Assembly: GCA_959347315.1 (NCBI GenBank)
Contig: OY365815.1
Location: forward strand, 14,212,459-14,276,458
Source: Bimastos eiseni
Lineage: Eukaryota; Annelida; Clitellata; Crassiclitellata; Lumbricidae
Length of the DNA: 64,000 nucleotides
Direction: 5' to 3'
This document shows, in pieces, positions 34,640 through 45,300 of the stretch. The notes under the pieces were generated by a model that saw only the letters and a program-made list of their open reading frames with translations, made no database searches and was not told the origin of the DNA. A program made the translations under genes and the position numbers. Position 1 is the first letter of the stretch, and the number at the start of each line of letters is the position of its first letter.

Positions 34640-35395
34640 ACATTTCTATAGCGCCACTCTGCGATCTGGAGAGGATTATGAACACCCTGAAAGGTAAACT
34701 TTGAAGAGGAAGATAAGAGCGTTTGAGGTTAATTTCTCAACGCTCCTGTCGAAACCATCCGCCATAAATTTTAAAGGGTCATCATTTTGAGCATGAACGA
34801 TTGGTATTTATCAAAACGGAATGGACTCTCTAGTGATCAAATTGTCAAATTGACTAGCTTTGTCAAACTGTCAAATTGACTAGCTTTGCTTTTAATCGTA
34901 TCGTATCTTTAGGTTTGTATTAGCGCCCCTCGTAGAATAGCAATTCAGAGGCACTCTCAGAACGGGTTGCCACGGAGATCCCGGGGAAGAGAAACGACTT
35001 AAATGAGTACGAGGCCTATGGAGTCGCCCACCGTTAGTATGTAGCCTTTAGTGAGGGAGGAAGGTCATTCCAGGTAGATGAACCCACAGCAGCAAACGTC
35101 CCGTATTGGGCCAAACCAGTCCTAATTATAGGAACAGCATGATTACGACGATGTGCTGCATGACGACGTTTTCTCACTGTCAGCATCTTTCGGACGATAG
35201 AGGCGGTGTAGCAACTGAAGTTGGGTCAGCCATTCGCACCGATCTATAGGGTTACGAGAGCACCGTTAGCTGCTTTAGTAATAATGAGTGCGTCAACGAA
35301 GTTCACGGCATTCATCAGAGGATGGCACATCGCCAGAACGCGAAGCAAATCTAGCGCTGCAGCCAAAACACTCTCACTTGTAAGAAGTGCTACGA
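34640..35395 (-). mobile_element. Decayed LINE/SINE-related sequence with two L2-like tails
   Basis: CTATAGCGCCACTCTGCG (34648-34665) and ATTAGCGCCCCTCG (34920-34933) are reverse-complement L2-like tails. They are followed, in reverse orientation, by about 400 bp of moderately GC-rich sequence up to the ATG microsatellite. No intact frame remains. Confidence 0.4.
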
Positions 35396-35404
35396 TGGTG
35401 GTGG

Positions 35405-35487
<83 letters not shown>

Positions 35488-35680
35488 GTGTTGGAAGTGG
35501 TGGTGGTGATGATGATGACAATGACGACGACGGTGACGGTGACGGTGACGAAGACGATGACGATGATGATGACGATGATGACAATGATAATAGTAGCGGT
35601 GCTGATCATAATAATGGAGATGGCGATGGTGTTGATGGTGATGAAGATGGAGGTGATGGCAGTGGTGATGGTCCTCGTCA
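35396..35680. repeat. (ATG)n trinucleotide array
   Basis: Uninterrupted GAT/ATG run at about 35408-35487, then mixed GGT/GAC/GAT units to 35680. Poly-Met, poly-Ile and poly-Ser frames are artefacts. Confidence 0.95.
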
Positions 35681-35825
35681 TCTTACATACAGCATTTGTT
35701 GCAACTTTTTTCAATTTGAACCAAACAAAGCAGAAAATTCTAAATTTCTGTCAATTGTCAATGCTTGCGTAACTTGAAATTCGCTATGTTCACTGTGTTC
35801 ACATAGCCGTGTAGTTTTCGATCTA

Positions 35826-35905
35826 GACCTGCGGTTCTCAACCTGTGGGTCGCGACCCGCGGCGTGGTGCAACTTGCCTTACTAGTTGCCAGGGGTCGGC
35901 TGGAA
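35826..35905 (+). mobile_element. hAT-type transposon terminus
   Basis: GCGGTTCTCAACCTGTGGGT followed by CGCGACCC matches the well-known terminal sequence of vertebrate and invertebrate hAT (Charlie-like) elements, CAG-x-GGTTCTCAACC. The opposite end was not located. Confidence 0.5.
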
Positions 35906-36009
35906 TTTGTTTAATAAAGTTCTCAGCGTGGTTTTTTAACATTTGTGTAATTATGAGGAGTACGTTAATTGTACACGCCATCAACTTAGGCCTATAATTC
36001 AGTTTTCAT

Positions 36010-36190
36010 ATCATCTAGGGGTCTCTGGCGAGTGTGAGGTGACTTATTCTGCCATTTGGCATATCATATCATGGGGCCTCTACCGAGTGTAAGCTAACTT
36101 AGTCCACCATTTTCATATAATGGAATCTCTAGGTTGTGTGAGGTAACTCATTCTGCCATTTTCATATCACAATTTTCTCTGGCGAGTGTT
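36010..36190. repeat. Imperfect ~60-bp tandem repeat (3 copies)
   Basis: Three diverged copies of a unit with TCTCTGGCGAGTGTGAGGT then TTATTCTGCCATTTTCATATCA. Confidence 0.75.
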
Positions 36191-36601
36191 AAGAAGCAAA
36201 AATGTAGTCGTCGGTGAACTCTATTCGCAATGACTTCTGATTGTGTTTGAGACATAACGTTGATATCGGTTCTAGTTCTCGATTGCGATCAATACAATGA
36301 CGGCGATGATGTAGTTTGTTGCTCTTAGATTTGATGATTTAAGTAATAAACAAGGTACTGGTGAATATAAGAATCACTACATTCATTCTGGTCACCGGCG
36401 CAGTATCCCCTCGAGTAAGCTTATAAGGCACAACGTAGATATCTAGTGAATTATAAAATACATTGCATACAATTAAATTATAGTCCATTGCATCACGTGT
36501 ATGAAGAGTGGCAATGTAAAACACGAGTCCAATGTGTGATGATAAATATAACGAGAAAATCAGCACATTTTAAAGAAGATAGCATAGATAACGGACCAGT
36601 C

Positions 36602-36885
36602 AATCAATGAGACTTAATATAGCGCCTCTTCAGGAGGCGCTCCATAAGAGACTCTGAACATCCATGCCATCTGTCGACTGCTAACGGGAATCGTTGGTGG
36701 GTCCCACGCTTGTGTGTGGGCCAGCTATTGGTGACTCTTTTAGCTTACTGTGTACTGTTTTTGCTAACTGTTCCAGCGCTCATTGAAATTACATTTAACA
36801 TCTGGTAGCTGGCGCAGAGAGCGCCTCTGAGTAGATTTCTTGAAGAGGCGCTATATCAAGTTGCATTGATTACATACGCAATGTA
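36602..36885. mobile_element. Inverted-repeat element with GGCGCTATAT ends
   Basis: Left end AATGAGACTTAATATAGCGC (then CTCTTCAGGAGGCGC) and right end, reversed, AATGCAACTTGATATAGCGC (then CTCTTCAAG) are inverted over about 28 bp with a few mismatches. The size is about 280 bp and the interior is non-coding. Either it is a MITE, or two L2-tailed retroelement copies inserted tail-outward. A further reverse tail lies at 36938-36952. Confidence 0.5.
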
Positions 36886-37719
36886 TTGCTTAATATAACG
36901 ATTACACTATCAAGTAAGATCCAAAGACGCGGTCAGATAATATAGCGCCAATGTCCACTGTAGAAGTTATCAACCGATGGCGCGTCAAATCCGAATCGTA
37001 GCCAGAGGTCAATCCCACAAGATTCATCTTTCAAGTTTAATTGCAAAATTGAATTTATCCAGGGATCTCTAAGAAATGCTTCGAGCCTACTAAACATCCA
37101 ATTGTCGTGACAACGAAGCAGCTATTTCAAGCACAGCAACAGTTTGTATCCATTGTCCATCATGTTGGGGTGAAAATATGGGTTACCCCATTGAAATATG
37201 CCACCTAGAGTTGAACGTCAATGGACAACCGACTCTCAGGTCCAGTTCTTTCGTGTAGAAACTGTAAGAATAACGTAAACTGAAGGACTAAACTCGACAA
37301 TCGCATTTGGTCCTCTGAGATCCTACCTATTACGTTACTTTTTTGCTCCTCGTGTTATGACCACAATTTGCTAAATCTACATAGTTCGCCTGTTTTGTTC
37401 CTTCTCCATGAAATGGACTTCATTCTTCTCTTCGCTTGATCATCTTCTCTGGTTACCTCTCTGCCTCTTTCTCTCACCTTGAAACCTACCTGTGCTTTAG
37501 AGGTGCATGGTACTGGGTGCTCTTCTGAAGGGCTAATGCTATGAGAAGCGCTTTCTGCATCATCAGATACAATACAATGCAACTCACCCGTTATCAATAT
37601 GAACCATGCAGGCTTCTATAGAATATTTGGCTGTTTCTAAAATCCCAGCGTTCAACACGCATGGCCAATGAATTTTTTTGGACCGAATGTCCCAGAATAA
37701 TGATATCCCAGAGTTGTCC

Positions 37720-37850
37720 ACGAGTCGGGTCGACCCGCGAGCCCGGTTGGGTCACAAATAACTGTAGATTAGTCGGGTCGGGTCGGGTCGGGCTGAGATC
37801 CTGGTGAGTCGGATTGGTTCGGGTCCAAAACCCGGATCCATATCGACCCA
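37720..37850. repeat. (GGGTC)n-rich block
   Basis: Repeated CGGGTC/GACCC units, cleanest as GTCGGGTCGGGTCGGGTCGG at 37771-37790. A related CGGGTC-rich block occurs at 38703-38825. The two could be the termini of one element of about 1.1 kb. Confidence 0.6.
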
Positions 37851-38035
37851 CCAATTTTTGCCGAGCTTAATTTTCAACTCTCTGCTTTTCATAATTATTC
37901 GTTACGGTTTACATATTCTGTGCGTGCGTTCATTGGCAAGGGATCCTCGAGGCACCTGAGTGAAGATAGAACACCAGAAGACACCCCAGTGATATCACAA
38001 AGCCGATTGAACCTGATACGTGCTATTGCTTTCTG

Positions 38036-38110
38036 AGGGGGACGTAGAGTAGTGGTGAACACACTGGGACGCAGCGCATGAGAAACCGAGATCTAGACCC
38101 GTATTCCCAT
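38036..38110 (+). mobile_element. tRNA-derived SINE fragment (degenerate)
   Basis: ACGTAGAGTAGTGGTGAACA resembles a polymerase III A-box region with the typical TAG-x-GTGGTGAACACACTGG context of tRNA-SINE heads. About 37 bp on, GAGATCTAGACCCG is a degenerate B box. The rest of the body is not identifiable. Confidence 0.4.
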
Positions 38111-38304
38111 AAGGTTGACTTCTTTCCTTCGTTCGCTATAGGCGGCGGCGTTCGACAAAAACTTAGTTGCATAGCGTAATGGGAGCCCTGCGTGGCTGCC
38201 GACGGCTAAATACGACTCCTGTAATAACTGGTCATCATTCGCTCGTACAATACTTGTAATCATAGCCTGCTGGCTTGTCAGTTTGAAATTAAACGAAGAT
38301 CATT

Positions 38305-38330
38305 ATTATTATTATTATTATTATTATGCA
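38305..38330. repeat. (ATT)n microsatellite
   Basis: Short uninterrupted ATT run. Confidence 0.85.
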
Positions 38331-38415
38331 TATATTTATGGAGAAAGTAAGTTTAGGCCAATATAAATGCAATAAACAAACGGTAGCTTCCCTGGAACGT
38401 TCTCACAAATCAATA

Positions 38416-38594
38416 TCTCTATATATAAAAGGAAGATTCTGAGCATCTGTCCGGCTATGCATATGCAAAGTTTTGGAGCTATTGTCTCGAAACCTTCGCC
38501 CAGCAGAGGGGTTGGTGAACTCGCGGCCGCCGTCTTCCTGCTCCCCACGGCCAAAAATCTGTCTCAACTCGTGTAACGCCGGGTTTCCAGCTAG
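38416..38594 (+). mobile_element. Short non-autonomous Helitron-like element
   Basis: Begins TCTCTATATATAAAAGGAAG directly after host A (38415) and ends CGCCGGGTTTCCAGCTAG directly before host T (38595). This fits the Helitron rules: 5' TC, 3' CTAG, insertion between A and T, no target duplication. The 5' TATATATAAAAG and 3' ACGCCGGGT-x-CTAG signatures are typical of animal Helitrons. A weak stem (AAC-GCCGG-GTT) sits about 10 bp before the 3' end. At 179 bp it carries no Rep/Helicase and would need help in trans. Confidence 0.6.
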
Positions 38595-38699
38595 TTATTA
38601 ACATTTCATACATAAATAGATACATATATATGGCGGTCTGACTATGTTGAGTCTTTACGACATTAAAATTTGACAATAAAGAACATTGGCAAAATTAGC

Positions 38700-38830
38700 A
38701 CTAAAGGCGGGTCGGTTCGGGTCCGATTAGTTCGGGTGATGCGCGTCATGGGTCTGGTCAGATATTAGGCTTCTGAAGTCGGGTCAGGCCGGGTCCATTT
38801 TCGTTGGATCGGGTTTGGTCGGATCATGAA
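38700..38830. repeat. Second CGGGTC-rich block
   Basis: GGGTCGGTTCGGGTCC, AGTCGGGTCAGGCCGGGTCC and TTGGATCGGGTTTGGTCGGA repeats, similar in composition to 37720-37850. Confidence 0.55.
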
Positions 38831-39049
38831 AGTTGAACCCATGCACAACTCTGTGATATCCTGCAACCCGTGGGACCACGAATGTTCCATCGATATTCAC
38901 GCTAGAATGGTTTGGTTTGCCAAACGATGGATTCCTTTCCCTTGGACCTTGGTTTACTCATTTTGTCGACGTCTGCAAGGGAGAACATATCAGAGGATTT
39001 CTAATAGTTAGTCAAAATATTCATGAAGTTTTTTTGTGCTTATTTTCAG

Positions 39050-39664
39050 GTATGGTTTCAAAATCGCCGAGCCAAGTGGAAAAAGCGGAAGAAGACGACC
39101 AACGTATTCCGTTCTCCAGGCGCTCTCATTCCATCGACGTGTTTGTCTCCCTTCGGCGGAATGAACGATCCCTTCTTCAACTTCCCGCCTTCGGAAGCCC
39201 GCTGGCCGCCGGGCGCCACCATGACAGGTATGGGCCAGATGGGGCCGCAGATGCCTCCGGGGGCCGGGGCTGCTGCCAATCACTTCTCCGTGCCGCCCCC
39301 ATCTCTGGCCCGGCAGGCGGGGCTTGGACAGTCGTTCGGTGCCGGAGGAGGCGGGTCCTGCGGCCAGCTGCCTACGCTGCCAGGCCTCGGCAATCCTCAC
39401 CACCAGCACCAGGGAGCCCTCAGCCACAATGGCGCCCTCAGCCACGCCGTCTCATCGGCTTCGATGTACCCGTCCCCGGCGTCCGTTGGGCCGTACTGTG
39501 AGTCCCCCATGAGTGCGGCCGCTGCAGCCGCTGCAGCCGGACAGATGGCCGTTTACGGGATGCACGACATGGACGACACGTGGAGGGGGTCCAGCATCGC
39601 GTCCCTCCGCCGAAAGGCTCTCGAACATACCGTTTCCATGACTGGCATGGCCGCATACAGATAA
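39050..39664 (+). CDS. otp: Orthopedia homeobox protein, 3' coding exon
   Basis: Acceptor TTATTTTCAG precedes codon GTA at 39050, continuing phase 0 from 22078. It encodes homeodomain residues 47-60 (VWFQNRRAKWKKRK, glutamine at position 50). Next come the otp-specific TTNVFRSPGALIPS, a Pro/Gly/Met-rich region, His-rich (NPHHQHQGALSHNGALSH) and Ala-rich (eight Ala) low-complexity stretches. The C-terminal OAR motif SSIASLRRKALEHTVSM is at 39590-39640, and seven residues later TAA ends at 39664. The exon gives 204 residues. The OAR motif is a modulatory segment of paired-like factors, and its near-identity with other orthopedia proteins makes this identification very firm. Confidence 0.96.
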   Translation, partial: VWFQNRRAKWKKRKKTTNVFRSPGALIPSTCLSPFGGMNDPFFNFPPSEARWPPGATMTGMGQMGPQMPPGAGAAANHFSVPPPSLARQAGLGQSFGAGGGGSCGQLPTLPGLGNPHHQHQGALSHNGALSHAVSSASMYPSPASVGPYCESPMSAAAAAAAAGQMAVYGMHDMDDTWRGSSIASLRRKALEHTVSMTGMAAYR

Positions 39665-40190
39665 AACTCATTCCCTTCCCCACGGACTCCCACATCCATC
39701 TGAGCATGAGGTGAAAAACATGGAGACCGGTCCACCTAGTCCCGGTTAGCGTGGACCAAAAACGTTCAGGTGTGAACTCCATGAAGGGTCAAACAACCCA
39801 TCACTGTGTTGCAGTCTCTGTGCATGAGACGCCCATTTTGAATTAGTTCCACCTGTGCATGAACCTCACCGCGTAAGCACTGACGCCAAAGAGATAGTTT
39901 TGGAATCTCTCTTCCTTCTGACCCAACATCGAATATTTTATTTTAAAATCAACAAACGACACGCAGCGAAACATTCCTTGTAAGACTGAGAAGCCGAATA
40001 ATTAGTCACTTACATTTCGTATCGCAGGGCTTCGCCGCTTCAACGCGAGTTACAGAACCAGCAGTATATATACTACTTATGCGTTTATATGATTATTTAA
40101 ATCCTATTTAATTATTTCTTTATATACTCGTTTCTGTACATTTCACCTAAAAACAATCGTTCTTATTTATTTCTCTGTATTAATCATGTA
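39665..40190 (+). other. otp 3' flank / probable 3' UTR
   Basis: Follows the otp stop codon. No clean AATAAA signal was found in this stretch; TTTAATTATTTCTTTATATA-type AT-rich sequence appears at 40100-40140. The 3' end of the transcript therefore cannot be placed. Confidence 0.4.
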
Positions 40191-40625
40191 TATGTGCATG
40201 CATGCATTTATGTATGTATGAATGTATGTATATATGCATGTATGTATGCGTGCATGTATGTATGTATGTATGTTTGCATATGTATGTATGTATGTATGTA
40301 TGTTTGCATATGTATATATGTATGTTTGCATATGTATGTATGTATGTTTGCATATGTATGTATGTATGTTTGCATATGTATGTATGTATGTATGTATGCA
40401 TGTTTTCGAGCATGCATGCAAGTAAGTAGGCATGCATGAATGAGTGCAAGTGCGTACATATACATGCATACATGGAATACTGTTGCATATGTATACATGT
40501 ATGCATATATGCATATTATGCATTTATGTGATTATATATATGTATGTATGTGTGAATGCCCGTCCGTATGAGTATGTATGCATGTATACAGTAGGCTATA
40601 TATGTATGTATGTACTTGTGGTTAC
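40190..40625. repeat. (TATG)n / TATGTTTGCATATG array
   Basis: TATG tetranucleotides with an embedded longer unit, TGTTTGCATATGTATGTA, repeated about five times (40270-40385), then decaying. Confidence 0.92.
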
Positions 40626-40649
40626 GTGCTATATATATATATATAATAT

Positions 40650-42382
40650 TTAATTATTTATATAAATATATGCCTAATGCCTCTTTAGTATAATATCTCA
40701 CAAAAAAGGTCTCTGCGCTAAGTGGTCATTTAAAGAAGAAAACGTTGATCATTAGGCCTAAGCGAACTGTATACTCAAACTACTAAAAGTGTCATCCCTC
40801 GCAGACACGTACAGTCAAACGGGATGGTTTCCAATTCAAAATTGCTAGTATACAAATGGGAGCGACGACAGATGAAGATGGTCGCTCCACACGAACCTCA
40901 CCACCAAAAGGTCCCTCGTTGGCGGTGCATGGCGACGCAGTCCACAGGCATCCATCAATCCCACCGATCGAGTCCTCTGTGCAGAGCGACCTTCCACGGT
41001 GTCAGATGTACCGATCCATGGCCATTTCCAAAATGTAGATTATGAAAGCCGGCATTCCAACCCTTGAAATGGAAGAATTCATGTTAACACACACAAAAAT
41101 CAACAACGTCCGCTACAATCACTCAAAATAAGTCCATGAGGTAATAATAGGTCACATTGAGTTTGAAAGGGCGATAGATAGTAGGGCCGGACCGTCCAAA
41201 TATTGCGTTATTGATCTCACACTTCATTAGCGACAAACACTAGGCACATAAATAGCTAGTTATTTAACAATCTTAAAGTATTAACATGTCAATTAGTTAA
41301 TATAGGCTATGGCATTATTGACTTAAATCAATTTTTTTTTACTTAGTCAGTTACACCGATGCGTCAATCGTTTCTTCCTTATAATTATGGACTAACAACA
41401 ACGATAAAAGATAACTCAGAAAAAAATATGATGCCAATGAAATAATCAATAAATTAAAAATCGCTCAAAATATATAAATGAAAATTGCGATAAATGATTG
41501 ACACGCTGCAAGAATGCGAAGACAAGGAACAAAGAGCAGGTCAGTAGGTCAACCAGCGCCAACAATCGGTTGAGTGTTGCACTTGGATCAAGTTGGATGG
41601 CATAACACATAGCGCGGCATTGCATTTCTATGCGAATGCTAACCAGCCTACCTTTCAATGAGTTAGAACTCCTTCAGTGTAAACTGTTCAATCTTAGAGT
41701 AGGCCTACAGTGTAAGCTCTTATGTTCCTATTTTTAAAGTTCTGAAAGCATTCATTTCCTACTATTAAGAGTTAAGACCTTCAGTCAGACGATTCCGCAA
41801 GGTCCTGGGACTAGGTCAGAGTGCACCGTCCCTCTCTTGCCGAGAGACACGAAGGCAAAAGCGAATTGGCTTTGGTCTCGGCTTTAATGTTTCAGTTCTT
41901 GACAAATCACAACAATAGCTAAGGTCACAGCGAGGTGAAAAAAGTTAAAACAGCGCTTTTTGAAAGCATACTCTAATGCTCCGGGTCCTTGGCCATCTGG
42001 CGCACTACACTTAATTTATACAGTGACTTCTTGAGTCATTGCCTAATGAGTCATGACGTGTCACAAATGGAATGTAGAGGCAGGCGGACAGACGGACGGA
42101 CACGGAAGAACCAGAAGCACGTGGTGAAGGAAATTCAGTAACGTGATTCCACAACTACAAGGAAGGAGGAAGTGGGAAGGGATAGCGTTTATAGACCTAT
42201 GGTCTATTTCCCTATTAGTCTTATGTTTCACTTGAGATCAGAGATAGCTCAGATAGGCCCGATGTCACACGGATATTGTTATATACTGATATTTAAGGCG
42301 TTATTATTTTTTAGTTCAGTTTGGTGGGACTAACTCTAGCTCATACAGTCGTTAAAATGAGTAGGCATTATCAAGAGTTCTA
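40650..42382. other. Intergenic, no gene seen
   Basis: AT-rich unique sequence. Short frames at 40824-41045 and 41446-41658 show no recognisable domain. A small ACGGACGGACACGG patch lies at 42080-42105. Confidence 0.5.
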
Positions 42383-45300
42383 GGACGTTTGATCACCGGA
42401 CGTTTGATCACCTGACGATTGATCACTGTTGCTGTCAATGCTTATAAACATTTATATGTACACATTGATGACTTTAATTAATACGGCAAAAAGAGAAATG
42501 TCGTATTTGGCGCAATAAAAGACAAATATCCCCAAATGTTAAGGTCCATAACAGTCCCTCAAGGGGCCGTTCACATATTATATAACGCTCAAGGGGTGGG
42601 TGGGTTCCGGTTTTGTTAGAGTTATATTGTGTAGGGTGGGGGGGTAGGTTGAAGGTTTTGTTATATGACAAACTTGTTTTCAGCTTATGCTATTTTGCCT
42701 GTTTGTCTGCCGATTAGAAATTCCATGTACTACGGACCTTCATTGTTTAATCGAAGTTCACTATATACGCTGTGAACCAAAACTAGCACCATTAGCTGCC
42801 ACCTGGTGATTTGATTTGACGCTCTTAGTTACTATTTTATAAATCCACTTTTAACAATTTGCTGTTTACAATTTCAACAATTTTATGTGCATAGCTCTAA
42901 ACGCTCTAAAATTCAATTCTGTGTGCTTTGTTTTGATTCTGGTTTAAATTTAAATTAATTCACTTGAAATAATTATTTTGGTAGGTATCATCATGATGTT
43001 TGATTTCATTTTATATAGTATGTGTAAATAGTTTATGTTTGCTTAAATACCCAATTGCAGTTGTAGTACGTACGCACTCTGTATACATCATACGCTATTA
43101 AATAGGTAGAGTTGTACCGCGAACTTATCGATAAATACCTGATAGTTCAATATTAAACCAATCCATTCTGTGTGATGCTATAATGCTCATTTCTAGTGCA
43201 AAACAGGAGGGAAACTAAAATGGTGTTTTTAAATAGAATGTACGTCACTACCATGTATTATCATGCTGTATTATAGTAGGCTAACGTGTAGATATGTGGC
43301 GTTCTGCCGCCCGAGCGCCTGCCTAGCTCTCGGACGGTGTCGACTCCAACTCGCTGACACGCCTGGAGTCGCCCGAGTCACATTCTTACCAGATATCAAT
43401 GCCAAATGATTGCTCACTATATCTACCAGGATGATCGCTCTCACCAGTATAGATTAAGGATGGGCCTCTTCTCCAAGAAAGGTAACACTGTTCGAATTAG
43501 TCACGAGGTCTGACTCTGCCTATTCCGCGGTCGCCGGATGGGCAAAGTTCTGAGGATGGCCGTACTCAAAACAGGGTTCGTAATCATACCGGCAGGAGTC
43601 TTTCTCGCCTTGACTACCTTCCAAGCTACTAGCCACTTCTTCCTCTCTACCTGATGTCATACCATTCAGCATCTTGTGACTCTGAAACTATCGCCAATAA
43701 GGAACACCATCTTTCCGTGTATAGCATAAACGGCCCACACGTATATTTTATCATGCACCACAATTGACGGAGTAAGTTCCCGTCCTCTGTGTTAGCAGTT
43801 ACTCACCAACACTGATATATTCTGCTTCGATAAAAATGACACTCACATGGTATTCACGGACTCTGATTGTGAAGGTCTTCTGTCTATAATCTTCGCTATC
43901 TGCACACAGATCCTCGATCCGACCTACGCACGAGGGGGCCCGACCTCGCACTTCAGTCAGTTCTCGGAACTGCGTGTGACGACAAGCAAATATGTATTCA
44001 CCTGGGTACCCGATTACCCAAACGTACTCGTATCAATCACTTCGATCAGACACGCAAGTAGATACACTTCGGGAAAACTGAAGGAGTATCTATGACCAAC
44101 GTAGGTAACAGACAAGAGTATTTATCGAAGGACCATAAAACAATCAAGAAGAGTTATTTGAGTTGTAACCTGAAGGTATCAATCGGCACCAGTGTTTTAT
44201 CTTGTTTGTAACGTGCTCTTCTAACGTGTTCACCCTCCACGTGTATTTCCAGTGGGTCCATCGGGAATATCCCCGATATTTCTATCGAACGGCACCCAAA
44301 CTCTGTCACTGTCTGCACCACTCTCGGCCACCGGGGCCTCTCTGACTATATGCGATCGCTAAACCTGGGACTTACCCAGTCTGTATCTATCACGGCCACC
44401 CGAAGTTCCACGTGTCTGACAACTCAAGTGCTGCTGGAAACCCGCGCGGGTAACTATGACCACTTTAGGTAGTCAAGTATATATATCAAAGAACCGTACA
44501 GAGAAAAGAATATGCGGAAACACCTGCAATTATTGAGATCTTCGGCACCAGTCACGACCGTTTCTTGTAATCGTTGAACGCACCAATGGGATCACCTTCC
44601 TCGTATTTATCGATCGTATCAACTGGGGAACTTTCCCTGTATTTTATCAAACGTATCCACTGGGGAACTTTCCCCGTATGTGCCAACGCTCTACCGGCAG
44701 CTCACTCGGTCTGTACGGTTGCTACTCCGGGAATCTATCCAGCTTGTATCTCTTGCGGCCACCAGAACGTCTACGATTGCCACCCGAATTTTCTCGATCT
44801 CGGTCACCCGAATTTTCACGTCTCCGACAACCTGCTGGAAACCGACAGGAGTAGCTATGACCGAACTAGGTAGCCAACAAGTATATTTCTCGGCCTGCTT
44901 TCATCTGTTCTATACTTTTGTATCAGATCACCCAGACTCTTACATGTCTGTAACTCTCATGGACTGCGTTTATTCCTCTTATCGTAGGATCATCTAGATA
45001 CTCGTCACCTAGAGCTCTGACCAACGGTAATGCACCAACTCTCGTAAACTTCGTTTCTGAGTCCTCAGACTCGATTTTCTCACAGGCACCTGAGGTAAGT
45101 GTCACCACGTTACCTCCATGTTTCACACAGACCTGTATTATTATAATCACTTTCTCTGAAGCAATTGTACTCTGTCTCTTATACAACAGAACGAACCATG
45201 GACAGACCTTTCGAGGAAGTCCCCGAAAAGATTAGGTAGATCGATTTCGAAGTAGAAATTCTGCGGCTAGTCTCGCAAGTAGAAGTCTCGCGGGGAAACC

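Larger units (their letters stand above)
22079..39049 (+). other. otp intron within the homeobox (16,971 bp, phase 0)
   Basis: Donor CAG|GTAACT at 22079 and acceptor TTTTCAG|GTATGG at 39050. It separates homeodomain residues 46 and 47, the intron position shared by many paired-class homeobox genes. It is filled with the repeats listed separately. Remaining stretches (22900-23980, 24250-25130, 28520-29750, 32230-33300, 33950-35390, 36190-36590, 36960-37700) contain no recognisable coding sequence. Confidence 0.9.

Noticed and set aside
35221..35772. 183-codon open frame with poly-Met core
   Set aside because: The frame is carried by the ATG microsatellite; flanking residues show no known domain.
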